Below, piece after piece: positions 19,244 through 29,090 of a stretch of 49,410 bases of DNA. The notes under the pieces are model-generated. The model had not been told where the DNA came from. It was given only the letters and a program-made list of their open reading frames with translations, and searched no databases. Each line of letters begins with the position of its first letter. The first letter of the stretch is position 1. Origin of the DNA: Spirogloea muscicola (Eukaryota; Streptophyta; Zygnematophyceae; Spirogloeales; Spirogloeaceae); NCBI GenBank assembly GCA_009602725.1, contig WELB01000147.1, positions 162,710-212,119 of the forward strand, written 5' to 3'. Made by a program: the position numbers and the translations under genes.

Positions 19244-22200
19244 GGCTTGGCTGGCAGTGGTGGCGCGGGGGATGAGGCGGCGCTGCTGGCCTTCAAGAAC
19301 GGCGTGCGCGACCCCCGTGGCGTCCTCGCCGGCTGGGCAGCCGGCGGCGCCGGGCCCTGTGGCAACGGCAGCGGCGGCGCCTGCGTGGGCGTCAGGTGCC
19401 GCGGCGGCCGCGTCACGGAGCTGGACCTCCAGGCGTCCGAGCTGTCGGGCGGCGTCTCCGGCGCGCTCGGCGGCCTGGCGGCACTGGAGCAGCTCAACCT
19501 CGGCGCCAATGCCCTGTCGGGGCCCATCCCACCGGAGCTTGGCGACCTGGCGGCTCTGGAGCAGCTCGTGCTGTTTAACAACAGCCTCGGCGGGGCCATC
19601 CCGCCGGTGCTGGGCCGCCTGCGGCACCTCAGCTTCGTGGGCCTCGCCTACAACACCCTCTCCGGCGCCGTGCCGGCGGCACTCTGCAATGCCTCGGCGC
19701 TGGTCCTGTTGGATCTGGGTTATAATAACCTCACTGGCAGCCTCCCACCATGCCTCACCAATGGGTCGCTGCCGACGCTTCTCTACCTCCTGCTTGGCTT
19801 GAACGACATCGGCGGCCGTGTCCCCGACACCACTGGCGTGCCGGCCCTGAGGTCGCTGGACCTCTCATTTGATGCTTTCGTGGGCCCAATCCCACAAAGC
19901 ATTTGCAAGTGCGGCGTCCTGCAGAACCTGTACCTTCACTACAACAGGCTGACCGGCAACATCCCAGCGTGCCTCGGCGGCCTGCCCTTGCTCCAGTATC
20001 TGTGGCTCAACGACAACTAGCTCACAGGCAGCATTCCGCCAACAATCGGCAATTTGTCGACGCTCACCCTCCTCAGCCTCTACAGCAACCGCCTGACTGG
20101 CAGCATTCCGCCACAGCTTGGCCAACTCTCGGCGCTGACCACCCTGCGGCTGGACAACAATCAGCTCACGGGTAGCATTCCAACAATGGGGCGCTTAATC
20201 GTCTCCAGATTATGTACCTCTTCAAGAATAAGCTCACAGGGGCGATCCCGGCAGCCCTCGGCTGCCTGGTTGCGCTGCAGCGCCTCGATGTCTCCACCAA
20301 TCGGCTCACCGGGAGCATCCCAACAAGCTTCAGTGATCTGCGGTCGTTGCAATTCCTCACCCTGGCTGCGAACGAGCTGACGGGTCCAGTACCTCGGGAG
20401 CTTGGAAAGCTGCAAAATCTGCAGGCCATAGAAGCCACCAGCAACCGACTCGGCGGGGGCATCCCGCATGAGCTCGGAGCTCTGAAGCAGTTGCGGTATC
20501 TCTCTTTCAGGAACAACGCCCTGAGCGGCTTGATCCCGCCGGAGCTTGCAAACTGCTCGCACCTTAGCTCACTGTACCTCAACAGCAACCGACTGTCTGG
20601 CATCATCCCAGCGGCGCTTGCACGCCTCCCAGTCCTGTCTGTACTTGATCTTAGCAACAACATGCTCTCTGGCAGCCTGCCCTCCGAGCTGCTGGCCGGG
20701 CCCAGCTTGGTGGTGATGGACCTCTCTGGCAACTTGCTCGCAGATGTCATCCCCGCCAGTAGTGGCCTCTACAACACGCTGTACAGCCTGAACCTGTCTG
20801 GCAATGCTTTCAGCGGGCTGCTCCCACCTGACCTCAGCAATGTTACCAGCCTGCAGTACCTCCAGCTCGACAACAATCAAGTGAGCTCCAGCCCTGCAAT
20901 GCACGTATGCCGACAAAGCTGTTGTGCTTCCTCCAGTGAGCTTCAATATCCTTGGCTTCCTTGCTAACAACACCTGAGCAAGCTCCTGTGTACCTCCCGC
21001 AGCTGTCGGGCACAGTGCCAGCAAGCCTCAGTGGCCTGGTGAATCTACGGAGCCTGTCGCTGCATGCCAACAGACTCTTTGGCCCCATCCCGGCGACTCT
21101 TGGCCAGCTGCCCATTCTGCAGGCCCTTGACCTTTCCACCAACGAGCTGGATGGGGCAATTCCTAGCGCTCTTGGCAACATCGCCACGCTGACCTACTTC
21201 AACGTCTCCTACAACAACCTCAGCGGTGCCGTGCCCACTGTGGGCGCCTTCGCGGCCTTCAAGGCCACCAGCTATGCTGGAAATGCGGGCCTGTGCGGGG
21301 GACCTCTGCTGCCATGTGCCCCCATGAAGTCCGAATCTTCAAGCATCTCCACAGGGGCAGTTGTCGGCATTGCCATTGGTGCAGCAGCAGCAGTGGCGGT
21401 GGCACTGGCCCTTGTTGTCCTCAAGCGGAAGCACGGTCGCAATGAGGCGTTTTCGTTCACACATCGCCAACATTGGTTGTGGACGCCCAGTACATTCCGG
21501 CAGTCACAGAGCAGCTCGGGTGGGCTCCATAGGAGCTCGTACAGGACAGGCTTGGTGGTCTTCCATGGCCAGGGCAAGAGCCATTTTACCATAGACGACC
21601 TTCTTACTGCCACGGACAACTTCAGTGAGGCACACCTCATTGGTTGTGGCGGGTTCCGCTCTGTGTACAAGTAGACTCTACCTCCTTATTGTGAATGTAC
21701 CCTGCAGGAAAGCTTTGAACTTTAATGAATATCATTGTCCAAGTTCCCGAGGTTGACTTTTGACTCTCTGCCTGAAGTTGAGGCAAACACCTCGTGACCC
21801 CTCATTATTGCAGGGCGATCCTGCAGTTGGGCCTGGCGCTGGCTGTCAAAAAACTGGTGACGGGTGCAGGGCAGGGGCACAAGAAATTTCTGGCGGAGGT
21901 GGAGACACTTGGCGGCATCAAACACATAAACTTGGTGTCGATGCGAGGCTACTATGCCGGCTCTGGCACATCGGCCACCGTAGAGCTCGTCATCATATAC
22001 GACTTCATGAGTGGCGGCAGCCTGGAGGACGCGCTCGGCAGAGTGACCCCCTGGCTGACCATGATGGAGCCCTGGACGTTCCGCTGCAGAGTCGCACAAG
22101 GTGCTGCTCGCGGTATCAGGTGGGCAGCTGTCTCAGGGATTTCACTTCCGACATCTACATTTTTTTTACATCAAGAAAGACTTCCCCAGCTTTCAGTATC

Positions 22201-22935
22201 TCTGCACTTTCCTACTGCAGGCATCAGTGACACCTCGACAACCTTCCACAGGTACTTGCACGAGGAGTGCACACCTAGAGTGGTGCACCGTGACATCAAG
22301 CCGGCAAACATCCTGCTCACTGACGAGGGCGAGGCTTGTGTGGCCGACTTTGGCCTCGCCAAGCTTTTCAATCTGACAGACACGCACATGAGCACGGCAG
22401 TGGCTGGTGAGGCGAAGTGCTACCTGCTTTCATTGACCTTCCATCACGCTAATACCAACTTGCACACTCTGACTTCTTGAGTGCAGCTGCATGCTCAAGC
22501 GTTCTCGTTGCTTGAAGTACAGGTACGATCGGGTACGTTGCTCCAGAATAGGCCTCGAGCGGCCAGGTGAATGAGAAGACTGACGTCTTCAGCTTTGGTA
22601 TCGTGCTGCTGCGACTTGTTACTGGTTGCAAGCCCACGGACTCGCGGTTTGGGCAAGCTGAGGGCGATGGGAGCTTGATGCACTGGGTCAACCGCCTGCT
22701 GCGGGAGGGAGCGCCCCTGACTGCCTTTCTCGACCCCGTGCTACTACCGCTCGTGGCAGCCAATGGAGTTGTCCCTTTGGCTGGGTTGCAGGGCGGTGAG
22801 CTAGCAGACGAGATGTTCGGCATGCTCAAGGTGGGGCTGGCGTGCACCCGGCAGGCCCCTTCCTCGCGACCATCAATGGGCCAAGTCGTCCAGCTCCTGG
22901 AGGACCTACGTAGCTTTGGGGCTCAGCTGGCCTGA
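19244..22935 (+). pseudogene. LRR receptor-like kinase pseudogene (copy 1)
   Basis: Same five-exon plan as the intact copy at 33412-37114: LRR exon to 20880, exon 2 21003-21670, exon 3 21814-22119, exon 4 22252-22406, exon 5 22523-22935. Exons 2-5 have exactly the same lengths in both copies. Lesions seen directly: TAG at 20018-20020 where copy 2 has an Arg codon; a 4-bp deletion near 20186 that shifts the frame inside an LRR; and TAG at 22549-22551 that turns APEY of kinase subdomain VIII into a stop. The glycine loop reads GCGGFRSVYK instead of [21 protein letters not shown] and DFGLAK are still present, so decay is recent relative to the duplication. Each lesion alone would abolish a full kinase, so no full-length receptor is expected. 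Confidence 0.85.
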
Positions 22936-23152
22936 CCTCCGCTGTGCCGCATTCTCAGAAGGATGGACGTGGCCCCTCCAGCGAGGCGCTCTCATGTCGT
23001 CAAACTCGTGTAGCGCTGCTCAACCAGAGGGTAGGGTCGGTTGCCTGGCTACTGTATCAGTGACGTTGCCTGCACGTAGTGGTCTTTGAGGAGATTGTTG
23101 CAGGCATGCGACGCAAGTCGGCCTGCAACCCAGCTGGTCATGCCTTCCCTTG
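22936..23152 (+). repeat. 3' flank of LRR-kinase copy 1 (part 1), duplicated at 37115-37345
   Basis: Homologous to the sequence after copy 2: GACGTGGCCCCTCCAGCG, CTCTCATGT.GTCAAACTCGTG, then CCCAGCTGGTC.TGCCTTC. Homology stops at about 23152 and resumes at 30594, with about 7.4 kb of inserted repeats between. Confidence 0.7.
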
Positions 23153-23199
23153 TTTATATGATTCAAATTTCTCCCCCCACCCCCCACCCCCCCCAAAAG

Positions 23200-23470
23200 A
23201 AGTAAAGCACTTTCAAAAGGGGCAAGGGCTCTGAGAAGCTGTGAAAAGCTAGCCCAGAAAGATGAACAAGGTCCGAAGGGCCAGAAGGCGCCAAATCACA
23301 CAGCTATGCAAGAGACTACAGCGGGACGAAGCTTAGTACCCCCGAGTCAGCAGCCGCACATCAGAGGAATTTGCAGCTGGAAAGAGGCACCCCGACGAGA
23401 CCCAGAAGTAGCAGCCAAAGCGCGGCCTGTCCGCGAGTGCACTGCGTGGGCCTGAAAACGTTGGAAGGAG
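23200..23470 (-). mobile_element. Family F 3' end, 5'-truncated
   Basis: Antisense: SRR..SFPAA(N)-like coding end near 23400-23335, UTR with TAGTCTCTTGCATAGCTG (23300-23330), GTTCATCTTTCTGGGCTAGC and a hairpin ending near 23225. Just upstream on + (23170-23195) is a C-rich run. Confidence 0.55.
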
Positions 23471-24587
23471 ATTGTAGCGTTCGGTCCCCAACAGGCAGGT
23501 TAGAGCCGAATGCGTCCTATTTAGGATGAGTGCTTGGAATTAAGGGAAACTACCCGCCAGGAGGAAGCACTCCGACACAGCGGAAGACTTGCCCTGTAGC
23601 GCTGCCGCTAGGCAGCAGCTCCACCTTCGGGTCACGCGCTGCAGACTTGCCTCCAGCGAGACGCCGCCAAGGTCTCCAAGCGAGCCAGCAACGAGCCGCG
23701 CGGGGCAGCGATCTACAGCAGCAGGCAGCCGCAGGGCTGCGCCTCTCTTAGAGCTTCACCGAATCCCCGGCCTCCGGTCGGGTCTTGCTCTCTCTGCTCC
23801 GTGCTGTCGTGCTTCTCCGTGCCACCCTACCTCCATGGGGTCGCCCCAAGGCTCGCCCGCGAGGAGTGTGCTTGACAAGGTAACCACGGGCTGTCTCCAG
23901 CAGGCGCCATGACGCCGAGCATGGCCGCAGCAAAAGCATGCCCCCAGGCATGGCCGAGGCCGGGCATGTGACGTCCTGATCCCTATACACGCAGTTAGGG
24001 GTTATTACGTCCTTATTAAGTTCGGACCTTAGGAGTCCAGGAATTTCCCCCTAATAGTGGAGCGCCAACGCACACGGTGCACTCAAGTGCATCACATAGC
24101 ACAGCGGAAGTCTTACCCTGAGGCGCCGCCAGAAGGCGGCGACTCTGCAGAGGGTCTGGGATTAGTAGCTGGCCTCAGATGGTGCGCAACCGTGGCACTT
24201 CCGGAGAGCCGGCGATGTCCGCAGCGACAGGCTGCGACGACGGGCTGGGCAGCAGACGGCAGCAGCAGAGCTGGGGCGGCGGCAACGGCAGCAGGCAAGC
24301 AGGGCTATGCCTCTCGCTGGGCGTCACTGGTCCGACTAAATGTCCGGCCTCGGCCTACTACTTCAAGCATTCCACCTGCCACCCATCCCCGGAGGGTGTG
24401 ACGAGGGTATCCCCAAGGTCCGGCCGCCGGAGGGGCGCACCCGAAAAATGGGGATACGACTGGCGCGGGGGGCTCTAGCCCCCAAGGTCCGGCCCCTGGC
24501 AGAGCGGACCCGCACAATGAGGATACGGGGGGGCGTGCCGCGCGTACTGCGGGGCTGCGCCGTTTGGCTCGTTCAGACGGGCAGCAC
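23471..24587. other. No gene recognised
   Basis: Contains two similar short blocks, ACAGCGGAAGACTTGCCCTG (23577) and a close variant at about 24099, which hint at a further repeat family. CATGGCC-rich sequence occurs near 23910. No ORF has recognisable domains. Confidence 0.35.
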
Positions 24588-24820
24588 GTTACAGGAAGAA
24601 GAAGAAGTGGCTCTCCCAATGGGGGCAAGGGCTGTGAGAAGCCAGCCCGAAAAGAATTGACAAGGTTCGAAGGGGCCAAACTACGAGCTAAGCAGCGACT
24701 GCGGGGCCTGAAGAGGCTATGGCAGAACGGGGGAGGATGGACCACTCAGTAGTTACGAGTGAGGAGCCTCACATCCGACAGACTAGCTGCCGGTAAACTA
24801 TCCCCCCCCCCCGTTACAGG
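24588..24820 (-). mobile_element. Minimal family D insertion (217 bp) with 8-bp target duplication
   Basis: Antisense insert 24596-24812 flanked by GTTACAGG at 24588-24595 and 24813-24820. In sense it holds only the last ~15 codons (AASLSDVRLLTRNY, stop), the D-type 3' UTR and the tail ending GGGAGAGCCACTTCTTCTTC. The duplication fixes the exact 3' terminus of the element and shows that truncated copies integrate as units. Confidence 0.8.
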
Positions 24821-25135
24821 GCATGGCCGAGCATGGCCCCGCGGCCCAACATGCCGCCGGGGGCGTCCGGGCCCACGCATGCGGCCGACCATGTCTGGGC
24901 CGAGCATGACGGGCGCATGCGCGTGCGACGCCACCTGGACGACCCTGGACGGAACGACAACAGCACGAGTGCCAGGGCGGTTCGGGCCGTTTGGCACGGA
25001 CGGTGAAACGGGCGCGGGTCCAAACGGCTGGGGGCCAACTAGCCGGAACCAAGGCAGCGCTAATGCAGATGTGGAGTGGATTGGGCGTCTGCCAAGAACT
25101 GTCTGATACAAGGGTGGAGCCCTCCATATGGGAGG
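24821..25135. other. GC-rich block without recognisable gene
   Basis: Dense in GCATGGCC/GCATGC motifs that resemble 23905-23970. Overlapping ORFs on both strands have no domain signature. Confidence 0.35.
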
Positions 25136-25139
25136 GTGG

Positions 25140-25540
25140 AGCCCTCTATATTTCTTTTCTGGGCTGGCTTTTTCCAGCCCCTATCCTCAATGGGCGAGCC
25201 CTTCTCTCTATATTAGCGCTTCCCCTGGCCCCCGTCTCGTACTTGGTTCGTTCTTTTTTGGGCTGGCTTTTCCAGCCCCTACCCTCGGCGGAGTGCCTCT
25301 TTCCCAGCAGCGAGCTACTCAGACCTGATGTTGCTCACTCGTGGGTACTCCTTCGCATCGTCTACGTGTTTTTGCAGTGTTTCGTACTGAAGTCCTTTTT
25401 CCAGCTCCTCTTTCTTTGGCTTTGGACATTGTCCATTCTTTTTAGGGCTGGCTTTGCCAGCCCTCTGCTCTATGTGCGAGCACTTCTCTCTATCCTCAAT
25501 GGGCGAGCCCTTTCTTCTTCTATACGGGAGAGCCCCTGCG
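25140..25540 (+). mobile_element. Two family B tails in series; the second is split by a family A copy
   Basis: An intact B-type tail lies at 25158-25203 (GGGCTGGCTTTTTCCAGCCC, then TATCCTCAATGGGCGAGCCC). A second B-type UTR follows, whose tail is cut after the hairpin at 25286 and resumes at 25492 with ATCCTCAATGGGCGAGCCC. The 205 bases between (25287-25491) are a 5'-truncated family A copy: SASFPAA(S)..SDLMLLTRGY end, UTR and A-type tail. Confidence 0.75.
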
Positions 25541-26335
25541 GCAGATGTCCTACAGCTATGCAGCCAGCTGGTCGTGGCAGTGCCTAGGCCACGTGTCTAC
25601 AATGGACACGTGGACCACAAAGTGTCGCAACGTGGATCATGACGTGTCTACACGTGGCGCCTATGCGTGTACTACCTGGCACTCAATTATCGTCTGTCGT
25701 GCAAGCCGATGCATTGTCGATACTTCTACTTCTGACCGTCACCTATTAGGCTACTAATGTCGCCAAGCAACGTTACCGTTACAATGGCCAATATGAGCGA
25801 GGAATCTTTTGAGATGTGCGAAGGCGACCAAGTCTTCAATGATAAGATGAGCTGGTACAGGTACATACAGTACAGCAGTTACCCAGGGTTTTCTTCAAAG
25901 ATGTGAAGCTGCGCCTCTTAGAGTGGCCTTCTACTAGCTCAGTAGATAGAGCTGTATTGCAAAGGATAGAGGGCAACACTCTGCTTGTTGTAACCATGGC
26001 AGACATGGAGAATGTTAGACTAAAGATACCAAAGATTTTATTTGCAATTTTGCAAGCTTAACTAGACCTAGAATAGTATGGGCTTCCATGCATGCAGCAG
26101 GTATTAACAAGCCTAAGACATACATACACCAGCAAAACAACGACATCACGCAATTTTATGATAGAACAGACAGTATTGCAAGGTCTTTTGGGTGGATTGT
26201 ATTTAACACATTCAATTTTACCTACAATGCAACGAATTGTGATGGCACCCACTATGGATTGGGTGTAAACTTCCTAAAACCACAGCTGCTATTTAATCTG
26301 TTAAAAGAGCTCTTCCTTGTTCTTCCTACTTATGT
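25541..26335. other. AT-rich segment, no gene assigned; possibly organelle-derived
   Basis: From about 25760 the base composition is clearly more AT-rich than the surroundings and continues without a visible break into the mitochondrial rRNA fragment, so it may be part of the same insertion. A + strand ORF from 26088 to 26522 runs through it into the rRNA and is therefore not a real gene. At 25576-25615 there is a hairpin with CCACGTGTC/GACACGTGG arms. Confidence 0.4.
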
Positions 26336-26394
26336 ACCGCCTACGTGCCCTTTACGCCCAGTCATTCCGAACAACACTCGCCCACCTCGTTTCG

Positions 26395-26427
<33 letters not shown>

Positions 26428-26498
26428 CTTCTACGAGTCTTGTCATAATCTATTCCTCGATGAAAGAGTCTTACGAGCTATGTTGCCCTTCTTCACTC
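26336..26498 (-). rRNA. Fragment of mitochondrial small-subunit rRNA (nuclear insertion)
   Basis: The reverse complement contains the universal 530-loop region: CTAACTCCGTGCCAGCAGCC, then GCGGCG, GGAATGACTGGGCGTAAAGG and GCACGTAGGCGGT, preceded by GAAGAAGGGCAAC and AAGACTCTTTC. From memory of the family, GGCGTAAAGGGCACGTAGGC and GAAGAAGCCCCGGC are typical of plant-type mitochondrial SSU rRNA rather than chloroplast 16S. Only about 160 bases are present, so it cannot function as an rRNA gene and is best explained as a NUMT. A search against algal organelle genomes would confirm the source. Confidence 0.8.
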
Positions 26499-26569
26499 AA
26501 AAGAACACCATGTAAGTGCTAACAACACTGTTTGGCGCTCACAAACCTGACGACGAGATAATCAAAGCG

Positions 26570-26680
26570 GCTGTAAAGAAGAAGTGGTGGCTCGCCCAAT
26601 GGGGGCAAGGGTTGTGAAAAGCTAGCCCTAGAAGAATGACAAGGTGTGAAGGGGCCAGATGACGGAGGGGCCTTAAGCGC
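26570..26680 (-). repeat. Solo antisense tail, D-type
   Basis: GGCTCGCCCAATGGGGGCAA, then GGTTGTGAAAAGCTAGCCC and AGAATGACAAGG as written on +. There is no coding part. Confidence 0.6.
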
Positions 26681-26754
26681 AATGTCAGAACAAAGTTTTC
26701 CTGGGCTGTGCGCTCTTGTACCTGCTCCTGTACCTGTCCCTGTGTGTTGTACAC

Positions 26755-27035
26755 AGCGTTCTCAGAGTCTGCATTCCTCCAGTGGCCGTCTCTTTGCAGC
26801 GGTCCCTAGCTTTTGCGGTCCACTTGCGCGCAGGCCGCGCTCTGGCGGCGGCCTCCGGCTTCCGTCAGGGCGACGTCTTTCCGCCTGCTAGCTACTCAGA
26901 CTTGCATCTACTGACGAGAGGTTACTGAGAGTTCGCTTACTGCTGTCTCAGTCCTTAGCACTCCGACTCCTTCAGACCTTGTCCATTCTTTTGGGCTGGC
27001 CTCTCCCAGCCACCAGTTGATCTGGCCGCGCTTGC
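26755..27035 (+). mobile_element. Family E copy, 5'-truncated
   Basis: Encodes only VAVSLQRSLAFAVHLRAGRA, LAAASGFRQG and YSDLHLLTRGY (stop 26926-26928). The UTR follows, with TTGTCCATTCTTTTGGGCTGG, CCTCTCCCAGCCACCAG and ATCTGGCCGCGCTTGCT, which defines the E-type tail. The same tail end recurs near 12650 (-) and at 37640. Confidence 0.75.
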
Positions 27036-27224
27036 TCCAGTCGAGCTCCTCCAATGGACGTTTGCCCGATGGGTGCCCGAGGCCTCCCTTAACCAGGGGA
27101 GACTCTCAAGGCCCAATGAGGCGGGCGGGATGGTCACCCACCCCGACCCGCCGACTCACCATATTATAATATCCAACAAGAACGGGTGTAGGATGGACCA
27201 CTCAGTAGCTACGAGTATAGAAGC

Positions 27225-28075
27225 TGTAAAAGCCAGCCAGGTGTAAAAGCTACGCCGTAAAAGCCAGCCATGTGCATGCAGAGGGAATTCATGACTATAT
27301 TAGCGGAGCCACAGCTAGGCAGACAGGGCGCTCTTAGTGACCTCGTGTCAGCAGAAGGAAGTCAGATAAGCTGAGGGGAGAGAAAAACGCTTCCAGGAGA
27401 GGGCGGTGGCTGGGAGAGGCCAGCCCAGAGAAAAGAATGAACAAAGTTTGAAAGGGCCAAGGAAAATGCTAGGAGGGGAGGAAGAGCAACCCCGATGCGC
27501 AAGCCAGAGGCTGCTGCAAGGGCGCGACCGGCTTGGCGGTGCAGAGCAAGCGCTTGGGACCGCTGTAAGAACATAGACAGACGCATGCGGTAGCAGGACA
27601 CAAGACCCAAAGGCACCGAGCTTCCAAAAACTGCTGCACCCTGTTTGCGGCGCCACTGGTCAGCTTGAGAGAGGCCAGCAGCGAAAGTAACGAGGACGAG
27701 TAACGAGGATCCCCGTAACACCCGTGGATGTCCAGGCCAGGGGGTAAGAGGTATCGCCAGCCGGGTGGTCCTTGTACTAATGTAACTTCTTGTGTTCTGC
27801 CACTTTCACGGCATAGCCGGTCTCAGAAAGTATGGGGCCTCTCCTTTGTAAGGTGTCGGTAAGGACGACGTCCATGAGGAGCCGCTTGCCACCTCCGTGG
27901 GGGACGCCCACCAGATCGACACGCCTCGTCCGAGGGACCCGGTTGCGAAGTTGGACGGGCATCACCCCGGTGCTTCCCAACACCATTTGATATCCCGCCT
28001 CCTTGACGCTGCCATACATCGCGTAATGTAGGAGGTTGTGGGAGCCCGTGCGGTCACTGCCCTTAGCACATTGAT
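27225..28075 (-). mobile_element. Family C copy C3, nuclease region to 3' end, interrupted
   Basis: In sense: DRTGSHNLLHYAMYGSVKEA, RTRRVDLVGVPHGGGKRLLM and DVVLTD with SETGYAVKVAEHKKLH (28075-27777), matching C2 at about 6490-6150. The C-terminal block LGLVSCYRMRLSM..LQRSQA follows, with an LRIGVALPPL end near 27480 and the family C tail region near 27230-27300. A 92-bp insertion at 27381-27472 interrupts it. The copy begins just behind an antisense A-type tail (28080-28110). Confidence 0.7.
27381..27472 (-). mobile_element. 92-bp tail-only insertion with 8-bp target duplication
   Basis: Flanked by GAGGGGAG at 27373-27380 and 27473-27480. The sense content is part of a 3' UTR (TTTGTTCATTCTTTTCTCTG), a hairpin GGCTGGCCTCTCCCAGCC and an end CTCCTGGAAGCGTTTTTCT. 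The uninterrupted equivalent site in copy C2 is at about 5850-5862, giving a filled/empty comparison. Confidence 0.75.
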
Positions 28076-28345
28076 GAAAGAAATTGCTCGCCCATAGAAA
28101 AAGAGGGGCTTGCAGAGCCAGCCGAGAAAAGAATGGACAATATCCGAAGGCCCAAAAGGCCCCAAAACGGTGCCGAAACAGAAAAACTACAAACCAGGAC
28201 ACAAAATAATGCAGATGGATGCTCAGTATCCACGAATGAGCAACAGCAAATCAGATTAACTCGAAGCAGGAAAAGCGGCACTCAGCAGAGACCCTGAGGC
28301 AGCAGCCATAGCGCGGCCGGCGCGCGTGTGGAGCCGAGCCTGGCC
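28076..28345 (-). mobile_element. Family A copy, 5'-truncated
   Basis: In sense: a coding end with AMAAASGSLLSAAFPASS-like residues (28320-28250), LLLIRGY near 28215, the A-type UTR and the tail at 28130-28085 (TCGGCTGGCTCTGCAAGCCC, ATGGGCGAGCAA). Confidence 0.6.
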
Positions 28346-28439
28346 TCGAGCGTGTGCATAGCGAAGCTCGTGCCCAGCCGACTCCTTGGCGGCATTGCGT
28401 GCACTCACACTGCACCACACCGACGAGGCGGTAGTTCCT

Positions 28440-28680
28440 GAGAGCTTCGTAGCTGCGTAGTTTCTTTTGTGCTTCTTTTTCTTAGTGCTTCCCCTGGGCC
28501 CCTTCTCGTCCTTTGTTCATTCTATTTTGGGCTGGCTTTTTCCAGCCCCTATCCTCAATTCTTTCCAGCCCCTTGTTAATTCTTTTCGGGCTGGCTTCTC
28601 ACAGCCCTTGCCCCCATCGGGAGAGCCACTTCTATCCTCAAGGGGGCGAGCCCTTCTTCTTTGTAACCCCGTGTCAGTAG
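28440..28680 (+). mobile_element. Family B 3' UTR/tail split by a nested tail
   Basis: B-type UTR (CTTCCCCTGGGCCCCTTCTC, TTTGTTCATTCTATTTTGGG), hairpin CTGGCTTTTTCCAGCC and CCTATCCTCAA to 28558. It is interrupted by 28559-28633 and resumes at 28634 with ATCCTCAAGGGGGCGAGCCC. Confidence 0.75.
28559..28633 (+). mobile_element. 75-bp D-type tail insertion with 8-bp target duplication
   Basis: TTAATTCTTTTCGGGCTGG, a TCTCA loop, CAGCCCTTGCCCCCAT and CGGGAGAGCCACTTCT, flanked by ATCCTCAA at 28551-28558 and 28634-28641. It contains no coding sequence. Confidence 0.8.
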
Positions 28681-29090
28681 ACCCCCGTCTAGGGAAGGAG
28701 CTCCACAGCCTGGTCGAAAGCCGCCTTCTCCACCGACGCCATGTATCGCGCCTGAGCACGCAGGTCGGGGGTGTGGGCGAGGTGCGTGAACGGGACTGCC
28801 CGCTGTGTCAGCGCCTGCTCCAGAGGCCGACTGCCGTGCTAATTAGTCGCTGAGACAGGGAAGCGGCGACCTGCCCAGGTACGCAGCCTCGCAGACGCGG
28901 CAAGTGGGCGGCGGCCAAAGCCGCCGCGGCTGACTGACAGGGAAGCCTGCTGCATAGCAGCTGGCATGTTGTGGAAGGCCGGGTGCTGGACAAGAGACGC
29001 CGCACTTGCGAGGATACCGGCGTCGAAGGACGCGTACGCCTGCCGGGAAGGGTGGAAGGGCTCAGGCCACATTCTGCGTGTTGACGTCAA
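28680..29090 (-). pseudogene. RLE retrotransposon, post-RT fragment (3' half of a split element)
   Basis: Sense reading from 29085: WPEPFHPSRQAYASFDAGIL, then SLVQHPAFHNMPAAMQQASL, GGFGRRPL, and further down YIASVEKAAFDQAVELLP-like residues near 28680. This matches A2 from 'APTIPPSPVVKAAYAAFD' onward. It continues the element whose RT part lies at 30160-30593 on the same strand. The copia relic sits between the halves. Confidence 0.7.

Noticed and set aside
18629-19627. 332-codon antisense ORF
   Set aside because: Lies antisense to the LRR pseudogene and its GC-rich leader; only its last codons are a real retroelement relic.
25930-25965. tRNA-like TAGCTCAGTAGATAGAGC
   Set aside because: The D-arm is convincing but no anticodon stem or T-arm pairs downstream and the acceptor ends do not match; at most an organelle tRNA fragment.
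26088-26522. 144-codon ORF in AT-rich DNA
   Set aside because: Runs through the mitochondrial rRNA fragment in antisense, so it is not a gene as read; no homing-endonuclease motif was found.
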